This document shows, one piece after another, positions 42,099 through 51,063 of a DNA stretch of 64,000 nucleotides; the first letter of the stretch is position 1, and every line of letters starts with the position of its first letter. Location of the stretch: positions 62,001 through 126,000 of the forward strand of contig JBOEGQ010000010.1 of the NCBI GenBank assembly GCA_050633505.1. The letters run 5' to 3'. The notes under the pieces are model-generated. The model did no database searches and was not told where the DNA came from. It saw only the letters and a list, made by a program, of their open reading frames with translations. Made by a program: the position numbers and the translations under genes. This DNA comes from UBA1672 sp050633505 (lineage in GTDB: Bacteria > Pseudomonadota > Alphaproteobacteria > Micavibrionales > Micavibrionaceae).

Positions 42099-42845
42099 CT
42101 AAATGATTTCCAATACATCTATCAGTAAAACCTTTGAAGCCATCACAAGCGCCATTGCAGCCATCGCATATTTCATAAAGCGCGCGCCCTTTTTGATTGC
42201 CAGTTTCGACCCGATAAACGCGCCAAAGATAGACGAAACAAACATTACAGAGACCTCTGGTAACTGCACAGTCGAATTCATATAAAGAATAACCACCGTC
42301 ATAATCGTCTCAGGAACCGCAGCAAAAGTTAATACCCCTTTTGCACTTAAATATGATTGATGAAACAAAAACACAAAAATCAACACCCCGAAAGTTCCAC
42401 CAGCCATTGCAAATGCGCCATCCCAAAGCCCCAAAACAAACAGCGCTGCAACACCTGACAACCAATACGGTTTTTCTTTGTTTTCCTTAGGCTTAAAAGG
42501 ATAAAGCAAAAGAAACACCCCAACCATCACAGCACAAAGAATGATCTTATTAAGTAGAACCTCCTCAACACCGACAATAAGGTTTGCACCAATAAACGCG
42601 CCAACCAAAATAGGCGGAATCGCAATCATTCCGAGGCGATAATCAAACTCACCTACATTCATATAATTTTTTAAAGAACCAACGATATGCCCAAGATCAG
42701 AAGCACGGTTAAGCACCAGCGCATTCACTGGTGGAACACCAAACGCAAGAAGCGCAGGAACACCAAACACACCACCACCGCCCGATATTGAGCTCACAAA
42801 TCCCATCATAAAACTCAAAGGGATTAAGAAAATAAGTAAATCCAT
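42099..42845 (-). CDS. TauE/SafE family sulfite/organosulfonate exporter
   Basis: A 248-residue polytopic membrane protein of the TauE/SafE (DUF81) family, whose members export sulfite, sulfoacetate or similar anions. The glycine-rich block GFVSSISGGGGVFGVPALLAFG at the first helices is typical and repeats weakly in the second half (LGLWDGAFAMAGGTFGVLIF). Seven to eight hydrophobic segments are visible. Substrate cannot be told from sequence. Confidence 0.9.
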   Translation of the reverse strand: MDLLIFLIPLSFMMGFVSSISGGGGVFGVPALLAFGVPPVNALVLNRASDLGHIVGSLKNYMNVGEFDYRLGMIAIPPILVGAFIGANLIVGVEEVLLNKIILCAVMVGVFLLLYPFKPKENKEKPYWLSGVAALFVLGLWDGAFAMAGGTFGVLIFVFLFHQSYLSAKGVLTFAAVPETIMTVVILYMNSTVQLPEVSVMFVSSIFGAFIGSKLAIKKGARFMKYAMAAMALVMASKVLLIDVLEII

Positions 42846-43036
42846 ATTGAATAAAACCCAACCTATATTTCGTTTAATCTATTGCAAAAAAACGCTTTTG
42901 ATAAGCATAGCCTAAAACATATAGAAATATTGTCATTATAAAAACAGGCTGGCTTTTTTCTTTAGAAATGACTTGTTAAAAACTACAAAACAACACTACC
43001 ATAGCGATAGGTTATAACCTTTTTAGGAGCAAAATC

Positions 43037-43228
43037 ATGAACGCACACCATATAGATCTACACCACTCGGTAATTACAGACCCCCAAATCGACCACGATC
43101 ATCTTTCCGTTGGTAGTGGAAAATGTTGTGATAAAAGTGCCGGCGGCTGCGATTGCGAAGGCTTTATTGCCATCGCAGGCGATAGCACAACATGTGCATG
43201 CGGCCATAGCTGGAGCGCCCATTATTAA
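43037..43228 (+). CDS. Small Cys/His-rich protein (63 aa)
   Basis: A 63-residue product with seven histidines in the first half (MNAHHIDLHHSV, IDHDH) and six cysteines in the second: KCCDKSAGGCDCEGF and TCACGHSWSAHY. The C-x-C...C-x-C-G-H-x5-H layout looks like a zinc-binding site. The start is well supported by AGGAG seven bases upstream. I cannot assign a family. The frame on the opposite strand is a shadow. Confidence 0.67.
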   Translation: MNAHHIDLHHSVITDPQIDHDHLSVGSGKCCDKSAGGCDCEGFIAIAGDSTTCACGHSWSAHY

Positions 43229-43252
43229 ACTAAGGCACAAAAAACACCTAAA

Positions 43253-43280
43253 ACTTGCCTCTAACATGCTAGGGGCAAGT
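43253..43280 (-). terminator. Terminator-like hairpin between two small genes
   Basis: ACTTGCCTCTA (43253-43263) pairs with TAGGGGCAAGT (43270-43280) in an 11-base-pair stem with one wobble and a six-base loop. On the minus strand it is followed by TTTTAGGTGTTTTTT, so it most likely ends the 85-residue gene at 43339; it may also help end the Cys/His-rich gene on the plus strand. Confidence 0.57.
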
Positions 43281-43338
43281 ACTACTTTACGAAGAAACTC
43301 TAACCCTAAACATAAGGATTAGGATTCTGCCTTACTGG

Positions 43339-43596
43339 TTAATCTTCTATTTCTTTCTCACGAATATCGTAAGAAACCTGTCTAGGCTTAAAACATGTGC
43401 CGGCACTATTGTTCATTTGTTGCCAAAGAGCCTCTTCAGCAAGACTTCTTGTATTACGAGCATTAGCTTCTGAAACAGACCCTGTCACCGACTTTGGGTC
43501 TCTATCACTTGGTGGTACGTCATACTCACACTGCGCAGACTCAATAAAGTATGCCGTTCCTTCAGAAGTTCCATAGTATACAGTACGCTTTGCCAT
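43339..43596 (-). CDS. Hypothetical protein (85 aa)
   Basis: An 85-residue soluble protein starting MAKRTVYYGTSEGTAYFIES. The ATG at 43596 is preceded by a strong GGAGAGGA site at seven bases, so the in-frame ATG twelve codons earlier is rejected. It contains two cysteines and a Ser/Ala/Asn-rich middle. No known family. Upstream lies a short inverted repeat (GTATGT 43660-43665 with ACATAC 43671-43676) that could be an operator. Confidence 0.76.
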   Translation of the reverse strand: MAKRTVYYGTSEGTAYFIESAQCEYDVPPSDRDPKSVTGSVSEANARNTRSLAEEALWQQMNNSAGTCFKPRQVSYDIREKEIED

Positions 43597-43738
43597 CGAA
43601 AAGTCCTCTCCTAATATGTTACCAATATCCACACATGGTTACCATATCACCTGATACTCGTATGTAAATAACATACTTCAATCTTAACGGGCATATCGAA
43701 TACAGAACCAAATATGCAAAACTGAAAATTTGAAATAT

Positions 43739-43815
43739 TGGTAGGCGTGGCCGGACTTGAACCAGCGACCAATCCGTTATGAGCGGACTGCTCTAACCAA
43801 CTGAGCTACACGCCC
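43739..43815 (-). tRNA. tRNA-Ile (CAT anticodon, lysidine type)
   Basis: Read on the minus strand the 77 bases fold into a full cloverleaf: acceptor GGGCGTG/CACGCCT, D arm GCTC/GAGC, anticodon stem GTCCG/CGGAT with loop CTCATAA, T arm GCTGG/CCGGC with loop TTCAAGT, discriminator A and an encoded CCA. The anticodon is CAT. The TTGGTCGCTGGTTCAAGTCC region matches the isoleucine-2 tRNA (E. coli ileX) and not the elongator Met tRNA, so the C34 is expected to be changed to lysidine by TilS and to read AUA. Confidence 0.95.
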
Positions 43816-43834
43816 CCATTATTGAGAGAATTGT

Positions 43835-43863
43835 GTTATCGCGTAAAATGCATGGAAAAGCAA
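43835..43863 (-). promoter_or_regulatory. Candidate promoter of the tRNA-Ile gene
   Basis: On the minus strand TTGCTT (43863-43858), a 17-base spacer and GATAAC (43840-43835) sit about 20 bases upstream of the mature tRNA 5' end. The -10 matches only four of six positions. Confidence 0.35.
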
Positions 43864-43936
43864 TATCTTTTCTCTATTCAGAAAGGATAACTTCCTGTAT
43901 TTTTGATCCGCAACATCCGAAAGAGAACCTAATATA

Positions 43937-45373
43937 ATGGCTATACAAAACATTCAATTCTTTAATCCGTTTAGTACAAAACAAAAAAATCGGCATATCG
44001 ACATTAAATGCTTCACGGAAAAACAATTCAAAAAGCACCTGAAATCTTGTTCGGAAGAACAACAAGAGCAATTTGATGAACAAGGCTTTGCTGCCAAATC
44101 GTCTCAGATCTTTATAGAGCGTGATACATCCGGTAAGGCCGTATCTATCATTGCCGGAGCCTCTGATGAAGTACGTTACGCAGATGGCAGCAAAATTTAC
44201 AATGCCATTAAATCTACATTTTCGAAAGACAGCTTAGAAGACTTAAGCTTTGCCTTATCTTCCAACGCATTTTCAAAAGATCAACTTGAACGCATTTCCG
44301 TTGGTTGGGGATGGGCATCATATAGCTTTGACCTATATAAGAAGGAAAAAAATGCGACATCCCCTGCACTTTGTCTTTCAAAAGACTTGGACAAGAAACG
44401 CATCGTCGCCTTTGTCGAATCTGTGTGTTTCATTCGTGATTTGGTCAATATCCCCGCAAATGATATGGGCCCCGATGAATTGGAGGATGCCACGCAAACA
44501 TTATGCCGCGCACATAAGTGCAATTTAACATCCATTAAGGATGAAGAGCTGATAGACCAGAATTTCCCAATGATCCACGATGTCGGTAGAGCAAGCACCC
44601 GCCGCCCCCGCCTTTTGGACTTCACATGGGGAAATGAAAAACATCCCAAGGTCACCCTAGTTGGTAAGGGCGTCTGTTTTGACACAGGTGGCCTGGATAT
44701 AAAACCATCTCAATTTATGCTGACGATGAAAAAGGATATGGGGGGATCGGCGCATGTATTAGGCTTGGCTCATCTGATCATGAGTCTAAACATACCAATT
44801 CGCCTTCGTGTCCTTATTCCCGCGGTGGAAAATGCCGTGGCAGGCAACGCATATCGTCCATCCGATATACTACAAAGCCGCAAAGGCATCACAGTCGAGG
44901 TTGGAAATACAGATGCAGAAGGCCGCCTCGTATTGGCCGATGCACTGACATATGCATGTGAAGAGGAAAATGACCTTCTCATCGACTTTGCAACATTAAC
45001 CGGTGCGGCGCGCATTGCTCTGGGCTACGATTTACCTGCACTTTTTTCCAATAAAGACAAGATTGCACAAAGCCTTCAAGCATCTTCGGCTGAAACACAG
45101 ATTGATGATCCGGTATGGCATATGCCTCTTTGGAAACCATACCGCAAAGACCTGGATAGCCCAAATGCAGATATAAGCAGTACAGGCGTAGGACGCGCCG
45201 GCGCGACAAATGCGGCTTTATTCTTGCAAGAGTTTATAGATGACAACACAGAATGGCTTCACATTGACTGCTATGCTTGGGAACAAAACGGTAAACCCGG
45301 ACGTCCGAAAGGTGGGGCAGATACAGGAATGCGTGCGGTATTTGACTTGATTGAACGCCGATACGGTAAGTAG
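43937..45373 (+). CDS. Leucyl aminopeptidase family (M17) protein
   Basis: A cytosolic zinc or manganese aminopeptidase of the M17 family, 478 residues. The C-terminal catalytic domain has VGKGVCFDTGGLDIKPSQFM with the metal ligands, KKDMGGSAHVLGLA, and the family signature NTDAEGRLVLADAL, plus TLTGAARIALG. The N-terminal macro-like domain (about residues 1-165) is divergent, so this is a PepA-related protein rather than certain PepA. It converges with the MurC-like gene at 9 bases. Confidence 0.93.
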   Translation: MAIQNIQFFNPFSTKQKNRHIDIKCFTEKQFKKHLKSCSEEQQEQFDEQGFAAKSSQIFIERDTSGKAVSIIAGASDEVRYADGSKIYNAIKSTFSKDSLEDLSFALSSNAFSKDQLERISVGWGWASYSFDLYKKEKNATSPALCLSKDLDKKRIVAFVESVCFIRDLVNIPANDMGPDELEDATQTLCRAHKCNLTSIKDEELIDQNFPMIHDVGRASTRRPRLLDFTWGNEKHPKVTLVGKGVCFDTGGLDIKPSQFMLTMKKDMGGSAHVLGLAHLIMSLNIPIRLRVLIPAVENAVAGNAYRPSDILQSRKGITVEVGNTDAEGRLVLADALTYACEEENDLLIDFATLTGAARIALGYDLPALFSNKDKIAQSLQASSAETQIDDPVWHMPLWKPYRKDLDSPNADISSTGVGRAGATNAALFLQEFIDDNTEWLHIDCYAWEQNGKPGRPKGGADTGMRAVFDLIERRYGK

Positions 45374-45382
45374 ATAAACACC

Positions 45383-46795
45383 CTATGGAATCTGTGTAAG
45401 AATATCATGTGCAAATTGGTGCAACGTATCATCACGCGCGCCCATCACAACAATGCGATCTCCCTCTTCCGCTTCTTGTAAAATAGCAGGGAGAATCTCA
45501 GCTCGTGTTGCAAACCAACGCGCCGACACCCCCTGATCACATGCATCCTGAATAATATCTTTCGCCGTAACAGAGCGATCTACCGTCCCACCCGCATAAT
45601 AGACCTCTGGCATGAATAAAAGGTCATTTCCATCTGCAAGATAAGAAGAGAATGCATCAACGATCTCTTGCCCCATTAAGCGCAAAGGGCCAAAGCCATG
45701 AGGCTGGAATAATATGATTAAACGCCCGTCAAATTCCTTCAGGCTTTGCAAACTGGCAGAAATCTTATCTGGATTATGCCCAAAATCATCAAAGACACTT
45801 ACACCATTCTTCGTGCCGATATATTCCATTCTACGGTGAATACCTTTAAATTGGGACAGTGCCTTTGCACTTTCCACAAATCCCACCCCGGCAGCAACAC
45901 ATGCCGATAAAGCACATAGCGCGTTAGATACATTATGACGCCCCGGCACATAAAGTGATACCGGTGAGACGTCCTCCCCGTATCGTACGGAGAAATCTAT
46001 CCCATGTGTTTTTGGGGTAATGTCGAATGCATACATGTCCGCATTCTGATCATTTAAACTAAAACGAATGATATTATCACAATCACATTGCGCACACAGT
46101 GCCCGCACATATGCATCATCATAATTGGCGATCACTGATTGTTCGGCACGTGCCAAGTAGTCACCAAACAAAATTTTCAGCTCATCCATTCCCATATGAT
46201 CCAGCGCAATATTATTCAACGCCGCAATTGTAGGAATATAGTGTTCAATAGATCGATCACTTTCATCCATTTCAGCAACGAATGCGTCCCCATCACCTTT
46301 TCGCACACTTGAAAACAGCGCGTTATCAGCATCATCAAAGTTTCTGACTTGCCCGCCATTTACGACCGTCGGATCTAAATTGAGTGCACTTAAAACGGTG
46401 CCAATCATCCCTGTAACGGTGGATTTACCGCTTGTTCCGGCAACGGCAATTTTCGTCTGTGCGTTGTTGAATAATTCCGCCAGCAATGCCCCGCGCTTAA
46501 TAATAGGTACGCCAAAGCTTTTCGCGGCTTTTACATCAGGTATTGAATCTTCAACAGCACTGGAAACCACGAGATAATCGACGTCAGGACGCATACCCGA
46601 ACCATCTTGGGCAACCAATACAATCCCCAAATCAAGTAAGGCTTTAAATTTATCCAGGGTTTTACCCTGATCATATGATCTGTCAGATCCACACACAGAG
46701 TGTCCAAGTCGATGGAGTAAAACAGCCAAGGGCAGCATACCGCTGCCCCCTATTCCACAAAAAAAATATGATCGGCAATCACCCGATATGTTCAT
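45383..46795 (-). CDS. Mur ligase family protein, MurC-like with altered motifs
   Basis: A 470-residue member of the Mur ligase family. N-terminal FFCGIGGSGMLPLAVLLHRLGH matches MurC and Mpl; the ATP site reads AVAGTSGKSTVTGMIG where MurC has AGTHGKTTT; AEMDESDRS, LDHMG and PGRHNVSNALCAL follow; the C-terminal motif is FDDFGHNPDKIS where MurC has DDYGHHP. These changes suggest a paralogue or an Mpl-like recycling ligase. The frame is open to 46927, but that part overlaps the next gene; the ATG at 46795 begins the conserved region. Confidence 0.86.
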   Translation of the reverse strand: MNISGDCRSYFFCGIGGSGMLPLAVLLHRLGHSVCGSDRSYDQGKTLDKFKALLDLGIVLVAQDGSGMRPDVDYLVVSSAVEDSIPDVKAAKSFGVPIIKRGALLAELFNNAQTKIAVAGTSGKSTVTGMIGTVLSALNLDPTVVNGGQVRNFDDADNALFSSVRKGDGDAFVAEMDESDRSIEHYIPTIAALNNIALDHMGMDELKILFGDYLARAEQSVIANYDDAYVRALCAQCDCDNIIRFSLNDQNADMYAFDITPKTHGIDFSVRYGEDVSPVSLYVPGRHNVSNALCALSACVAAGVGFVESAKALSQFKGIHRRMEYIGTKNGVSVFDDFGHNPDKISASLQSLKEFDGRLIILFQPHGFGPLRLMGQEIVDAFSSYLADGNDLLFMPEVYYAGGTVDRSVTAKDIIQDACDQGVSARWFATRAEILPAILQEAEEGDRIVVMGARDDTLHQFAHDILTQIP

Positions 46796-46799
46796 AAGA

Positions 46800-47558
46800 T
46801 TATTGTCCTGGATAGATTTGCACAGGCTCTGACAAGGCCTCTTCCGGTGCAACACTAGGAACACCAACATCACCATCGGCCTTAGGAGAAGGCGGTGCAA
46901 CTTCCTGCGCGACATCATCGGTAACACCCTGTATCACTTCATCTATAGTTTCGGACACTACACCATCTGCATTTTGAGGGGATACCTCAACCGCCACAGA
47001 AACGTCATTTTGAACATCTTCCGCCACTTCAACCGGATACTCTTCACCACGTTTCAAAAGAGGCACCTCTACCGCATCCTTATCGCTGTTTAAACGAGGT
47101 GCAGACGGGCTAAACTCTTCTAAATCATAATTTTCCGGCTGCACAATATCGTTATTATTATGGTGGGGTGGTGGATTTGGTGTCGGGAATTCCTGAGAGA
47201 AATCAATTGCAATAACAGACGGATAATAATGCAACGACTGAGATGCGTAATCCCACGCCACACCGACAGGTCCGCCCCAAATTGCACGCTCTGACAGCTC
47301 GGCCGGAACAGTCATTTTAACAACCCTGTTCCCCGGAGCATGACATGTGATCTCCATATCTTTCGGAGACTTCTTAACATTAATCATTTGCGGTGGATAA
47401 ACCTGATACTTCAGTTTATGAACCATAACATAACACTTTGCGTTCATCGCGCCCGGCGTTAAAAACGTTATATCCTGATGCGATGATTCAACTGCATAAC
47501 TACAGCCACCAAGAGCGATAAGAGCAAAGAGAAAAGGAAACCTTTTGGAAAGAAACAT
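46800..47558 (-). CDS. Hypothetical lipoprotein with Pro/Val-rich tail
   Basis: A 252-residue protein from the ATG at 47558; residues 1-20 form a lipoprotein signal with lipobox LIALGGC. A folded part of about 120 residues follows (TFLTPGAMNAKCYVMVHKLK, then VVKMTVPAELSERAIWGG), reminiscent of small outer-envelope proteins, and then a long acidic, Pro/Val/Glu-rich tail that is probably disordered and spans the periplasm. Family unknown. It ends 4 bases before the MurC-like start, so the two may be coupled. Confidence 0.8.
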   Translation of the reverse strand: MFLSKRFPFLFALIALGGCSYAVESSHQDITFLTPGAMNAKCYVMVHKLKYQVYPPQMINVKKSPKDMEITCHAPGNRVVKMTVPAELSERAIWGGPVGVAWDYASQSLHYYPSVIAIDFSQEFPTPNPPPHHNNNDIVQPENYDLEEFSPSAPRLNSDKDAVEVPLLKRGEEYPVEVAEDVQNDVSVAVEVSPQNADGVVSETIDEVIQGVTDDVAQEVAPPSPKADGDVGVPSVAPEEALSEPVQIYPGQ

Positions 47559-47647
47559 AAGTCGTACCCCAGAAAGAAGATCATATACACAATTCAGCGT
47601 ACTAAACATTATGTACGCTGACAATTTGTTATAATCACATAAGGGAA

Positions 47648-50254
47648 TTAAGCCACAGACTTTTCTTGCGCATCATCGCTCTGAATACCAAAGGAAAGAA
47701 CCTCACCTTTAACGTCCACAGATACTTGCGACCCTGCAACGATCTCACCTGATAATAAGAGTTCTGCCAGCTTGTTTTGTAGCTCGGTCTGAATAACACG
47801 TTTCAATGGGCGCGCACCATAAACAGGATCATATCCCGTATCTGCAAGCCAGATTCGTGCGTCATCAGACAATTTCAACGTCACATGCTGCAAAGCCAAC
47901 AACTCATAAAGATAACCGAGTTGGATATCGACAATCCCTGTAATTTGCTCTCTTCCAAGGCGACTGAACAATAATGTCTCATCAATACGATTTAAGAATT
48001 CAGGGCGGAAGCTAGAGCGTACAACATTCATCACATCTTCACGCACAACATCAACATTTTCACCTTCCTTCTGATTAACCAGGAACTCACTTCCAAGATT
48101 AGAGGTCATAATTAACAGGGTATTCCTGAAATCAACCGTACGCCCCTGCCCGTCAGTCAGGCGCCCGTCATCCAATACCTGTAACAAAACATTGAACACA
48201 TCCGGATGAGCTTTTTCAACTTCATCAAATAAAACGACCTGATAAGGGCGACGACGCACCGCCTCGGTTAAAGCGCCCCCCTCTTCATATCCGACATAAC
48301 CGGGAGGCGCACCAATCATACGAGAGACCGCATGCTTTTCCATGTATTCTGACATGTCCAAACGCACAAGTGCCGCTTCATCATCAAAAAGAAACTCTGC
48401 CAAAGCTTTGGTTAATTCGGTTTTCCCGACACCAGTTGGCCCAAGAAACAAAAACGACCCAATCGGTTTTTGTGGATCCTGAAGCCCGGCGCGAGATCGA
48501 CGTATGGCATTGGCAACTGCGCTAACAGCTTCATTTTGTCCAACGACACGCTGACAGAGCTTATCCTCCATAGAGAGGAGCTTTTCGCGTTCTCCCTCCA
48601 ACATCTTATCGACGGGAATACCTGTCCATTTACTTACGACATACGCAATATCATCCGATGTCACCTCTTCATTGATCAGGTTTTTGGAATCATGCTCTGC
48701 ACTTTGTGCAATCTTCTCTTCCAATTCCGGTATTGCGCTATATTTAAGCTCACTCGCCTTCGCCCAATTCCCTTCACGCTCTGCCTGTTCCAACTCAATA
48801 CGTGCCTTATCAAGACTTTCCGTATGGCGTTGTCCAATATTAAGCTTTTCCTTCTCCGCTTTCCACTGTCCGGTCAGCTCTGCCGATTTAGATTCAAGCC
48901 CCTTTAATTCGCGCTCCAGCTTCTCAAGGCGTTCTTGCGTTGCTTTGTCTTTTTCTTTCTTTAAGGCTTCACGCTCAATCTTAAGCTGGACAATCCTGCG
49001 ATCCAATTCATCAATTTCTTCAGGCTTACTATCAACTTGCATTCTTAGGCGTGAAGAGGCCTCATCAACAAGATCAATTGCTTTATCAGGTAAGAAACGG
49101 TCTGTGATATAACGGTGTGAAAGCGTTGAAGCTGAAACAATCGCCGCATCTGTAATACGAACCCCGTGATGCAGCTCATACTTCTCCTTTAACCCCCTTA
49201 GAATAGAAATGGTATCTTCTACCGTCGGTTCAGAAACAAAGACGGGCTGGAACCTGCGGGCAAGCGCGGCATCCTTTTCAATATGTTTTCGATACTCATC
49301 TAATGTCGTTGCTCCAACCATATGCAACTCACCACGCGCCAAAGCAGGTTTAAGCATATTGGAGGCATCCATTGCACCATCCCCCTTGCCTGCGCCAACG
49401 AGTGTGTGCAACTCATCAAGGAATAAGACAATTTCACCTTGCGCAGCAGAAATTTCGTCAATCACTGACTTTAAGCGCTCTTCAAATTCCCCTCGATATT
49501 TTGCGCCTGCCAATAACGCACCAAGATCCAGAGACATAAGGCGTTTATCCCGTAAGGCCTCAGGCACATCACCATTGACAATACGTTGTGCTAACCCCTC
49601 AATAATTGCAGTTTTCCCAACGCCCGGCTCACCGATTAATACGGGGTTGTTTTTTGTACGGCGTGAAAGAACCTGAATAGCACGCCTGATTTCTTCATCC
49701 CGACCGATAATGGGATCCATTTTCCCTGTACGTGCGTCCTCTGTTAGGTCCCGCGCATACTTTTGTAAGGCATCAAACTGATCCTCCGCGGTCGCACTAT
49801 CCGCTGTACGCCCTTTACGAACGTCATTAATTGCAGAGTTTAACGCCTGATCTGTTATCCCGGCTTCTTCCAAATATCCACCGACATCGGTCTTTTGCGC
49901 CATAACCATAGCCTGTAAAACACGCTCAGTCGTGATAAAGCTATCTCCTGCTTTATCCGATATATTTTCCGCATTTGCGAATATTTTTGCAAGGTCACTT
50001 GATATTCTAAGACTGCCTGCACCAGATCCCGTCACAGATGGTAACTTCGCAATCGCCTTTTCAACTGCCCCCTTTAATAAAAGGACATTCCCCTCACACG
50101 CACGGATAAGCTTGGCCAGTGTTCCCTCACCATCATCCAGCATAACTTTCAAAACATGCTCAGGCTCTAAAGACTGGTGTTCATGACGGATGGCTAGAGT
50201 TTGCGCCTCTTGCAAAAACGTTTTGACTTTCTCTGTCAATTTATCAAAATTCAT
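47648..50254 (-). CDS. clpB: ATP-dependent chaperone ClpB
   Basis: ClpB is the Hsp100 disaggregase that works with DnaK. The 868-residue protein has the N domain with two Clp repeats (residues 1-145), the first AAA module (Walker A IGEPGVGKTAII near residue 205), the long coiled-coil middle domain typical of ClpB (about 410-525), and the second AAA module (Walker A GPTGVGKTELTKAL, LNRIDETLLFSRL). It lacks a ClpP-binding IGF-type loop, as expected. Confidence 0.98.
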   Translation of the reverse strand: MNFDKLTEKVKTFLQEAQTLAIRHEHQSLEPEHVLKVMLDDGEGTLAKLIRACEGNVLLLKGAVEKAIAKLPSVTGSGAGSLRISSDLAKIFANAENISDKAGDSFITTERVLQAMVMAQKTDVGGYLEEAGITDQALNSAINDVRKGRTADSATAEDQFDALQKYARDLTEDARTGKMDPIIGRDEEIRRAIQVLSRRTKNNPVLIGEPGVGKTAIIEGLAQRIVNGDVPEALRDKRLMSLDLGALLAGAKYRGEFEERLKSVIDEISAAQGEIVLFLDELHTLVGAGKGDGAMDASNMLKPALARGELHMVGATTLDEYRKHIEKDAALARRFQPVFVSEPTVEDTISILRGLKEKYELHHGVRITDAAIVSASTLSHRYITDRFLPDKAIDLVDEASSRLRMQVDSKPEEIDELDRRIVQLKIEREALKKEKDKATQERLEKLERELKGLESKSAELTGQWKAEKEKLNIGQRHTESLDKARIELEQAEREGNWAKASELKYSAIPELEEKIAQSAEHDSKNLINEEVTSDDIAYVVSKWTGIPVDKMLEGEREKLLSMEDKLCQRVVGQNEAVSAVANAIRRSRAGLQDPQKPIGSFLFLGPTGVGKTELTKALAEFLFDDEAALVRLDMSEYMEKHAVSRMIGAPPGYVGYEEGGALTEAVRRRPYQVVLFDEVEKAHPDVFNVLLQVLDDGRLTDGQGRTVDFRNTLLIMTSNLGSEFLVNQKEGENVDVVREDVMNVVRSSFRPEFLNRIDETLLFSRLGREQITGIVDIQLGYLYELLALQHVTLKLSDDARIWLADTGYDPVYGARPLKRVIQTELQNKLAELLLSGEIVAGSQVSVDVKGEVLSFGIQSDDAQEKSVA

Positions 50255-50284
50255 ATTTCTCTCTCGACTTACATCATAAACTTA

Positions 50285-50340
50285 CAGGTAATATCCTTAT
50301 TTTATCCTAAAATCTTACCTGGAACATGACTTTTATCAAG
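50285..50340 (-). promoter_or_regulatory. clpB upstream region: candidate promoter and nested inverted repeat
   Basis: On the minus strand CTTGATA (50340-50334), a 16-base spacer and TAAGAT (50317-50312) form a promoter whose -35 also resembles the heat-shock sigma-32 box CTTGAAA. The same stretch holds nested inverted repeats: CAGGTAA (50285-50291) with TTACCTG (50315-50321), and inside it ATTTTA (50299-50304) with TAAAAT (50308-50313). If this promoter is used the full hairpin is not in the mRNA, so only one reading can be right. Confidence 0.35.
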
Positions 50341-50350
50341 CTATTCCCCA

Positions 50351-50380
50351 TGAAAAAAGCACACCCAAAACAGGTGTGCT
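50351..50380 (-). terminator. Intrinsic terminator after the DUF4167 gene
   Basis: On the minus strand AGCACACC (50380-50373) pairs with GGTGTGCT (50365-50358) with a seven-base loop and is followed by TTTTTTCA. It lies between the DUF4167 gene and the clpB promoter region. Confidence 0.87.
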
Positions 50381-50414
50381 CTTCAGTGCTAAAAACCTGA
50401 ATAACATTAAAATC

Positions 50415-50849
50415 CTACTCAACCGCGTCTTCTTCTACCTTAGGCGCATCTTCTTTTGCTTCGCCAAGAATACTCGCCGGTAGAGACAAATCTTCAACAT
50501 CCTTAGCTGCATCTGATTTTTCAATCATATTACCAGCATCATCAGATAATGAATCGTTTTTACGTGCATTAGAGATCTTGTTAGGCCCCGGCCCTCCACT
50601 CACCTCATTAATCAGACGGATATAATGCTCAGCGTGCTGGAAATAGTTTTCTGCAACAATATGGTCACCCGAAGATGTCGCATCTTTTGCTAAGGTAAGA
50701 TACTTCTCTGCAACCTGATGCGCCGTCCCACGAATACGAACGTCTGGACCGTTGCTGTCATAAACCTGCGTACGTTGTTGCTGGTTATTATTGCGGCGAC
50801 CGTTATTATTGCGGTTTCTTTGTCGTCTATTCGATGTTCCGTGTCTCAT
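50415..50849 (-). CDS. DUF4167 domain protein
   Basis: A 144-residue basic protein with an Arg/Asn/Gln-rich start (RRQRNRNNNGRRNNNQQQRT), then the conserved core RGTAHQVAEKYLTLAKDATSSG and AENYFQHAEHYIRLINE, and an acidic tail. DUF4167 proteins are alphaproteobacterial and of unknown role; the arrangement suggests RNA binding. It is a single-gene unit ended by a strong terminator, downstream of prmC by about 215 bases without a convincing gene. Confidence 0.9.
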   Translation of the reverse strand: MRHGTSNRRQRNRNNNGRRNNNQQQRTQVYDSNGPDVRIRGTAHQVAEKYLTLAKDATSSGDHIVAENYFQHAEHYIRLINEVSGGPGPNKISNARKNDSLSDDAGNMIEKSDAAKDVEDLSLPASILGEAKEDAPKVEEDAVE

Positions 50850-51063
50850 TCTACAGTCCGTACGTAAAAAAGTTTTTTTATTATCAATTCAATAAACAAC
50901 ACATGCCAATGACACTATGTGCCCTCTGCCCTGCGATTTGTACAACATCCAAATATTGCTTCAAATCTGCGATCACCACATTGATAGAGTGGCATCCCGT
51001 GTTGAACAACTTCAAGGTATCTCGACCAGCACTTTTCAATCAAGCCGTATCGTTAAAAAAAAG

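Noticed and set aside
43058..43267. Minus-strand ORF opposite the Cys/His-rich gene
   Set aside because: No ribosome binding site; the plus-strand frame has AGGAG at seven bases and a patterned product.
43739..43815. Elongator tRNA-Met
   Set aside because: Anticodon CAT fits, but the variable loop and T arm match the Ile2 type, and the elongator Met pattern in those parts is absent.
46796..46927. 44-codon extension of the MurC-like gene
   Set aside because: It overlaps the lipoprotein gene in another frame and lies before the conserved Mur N-terminus.
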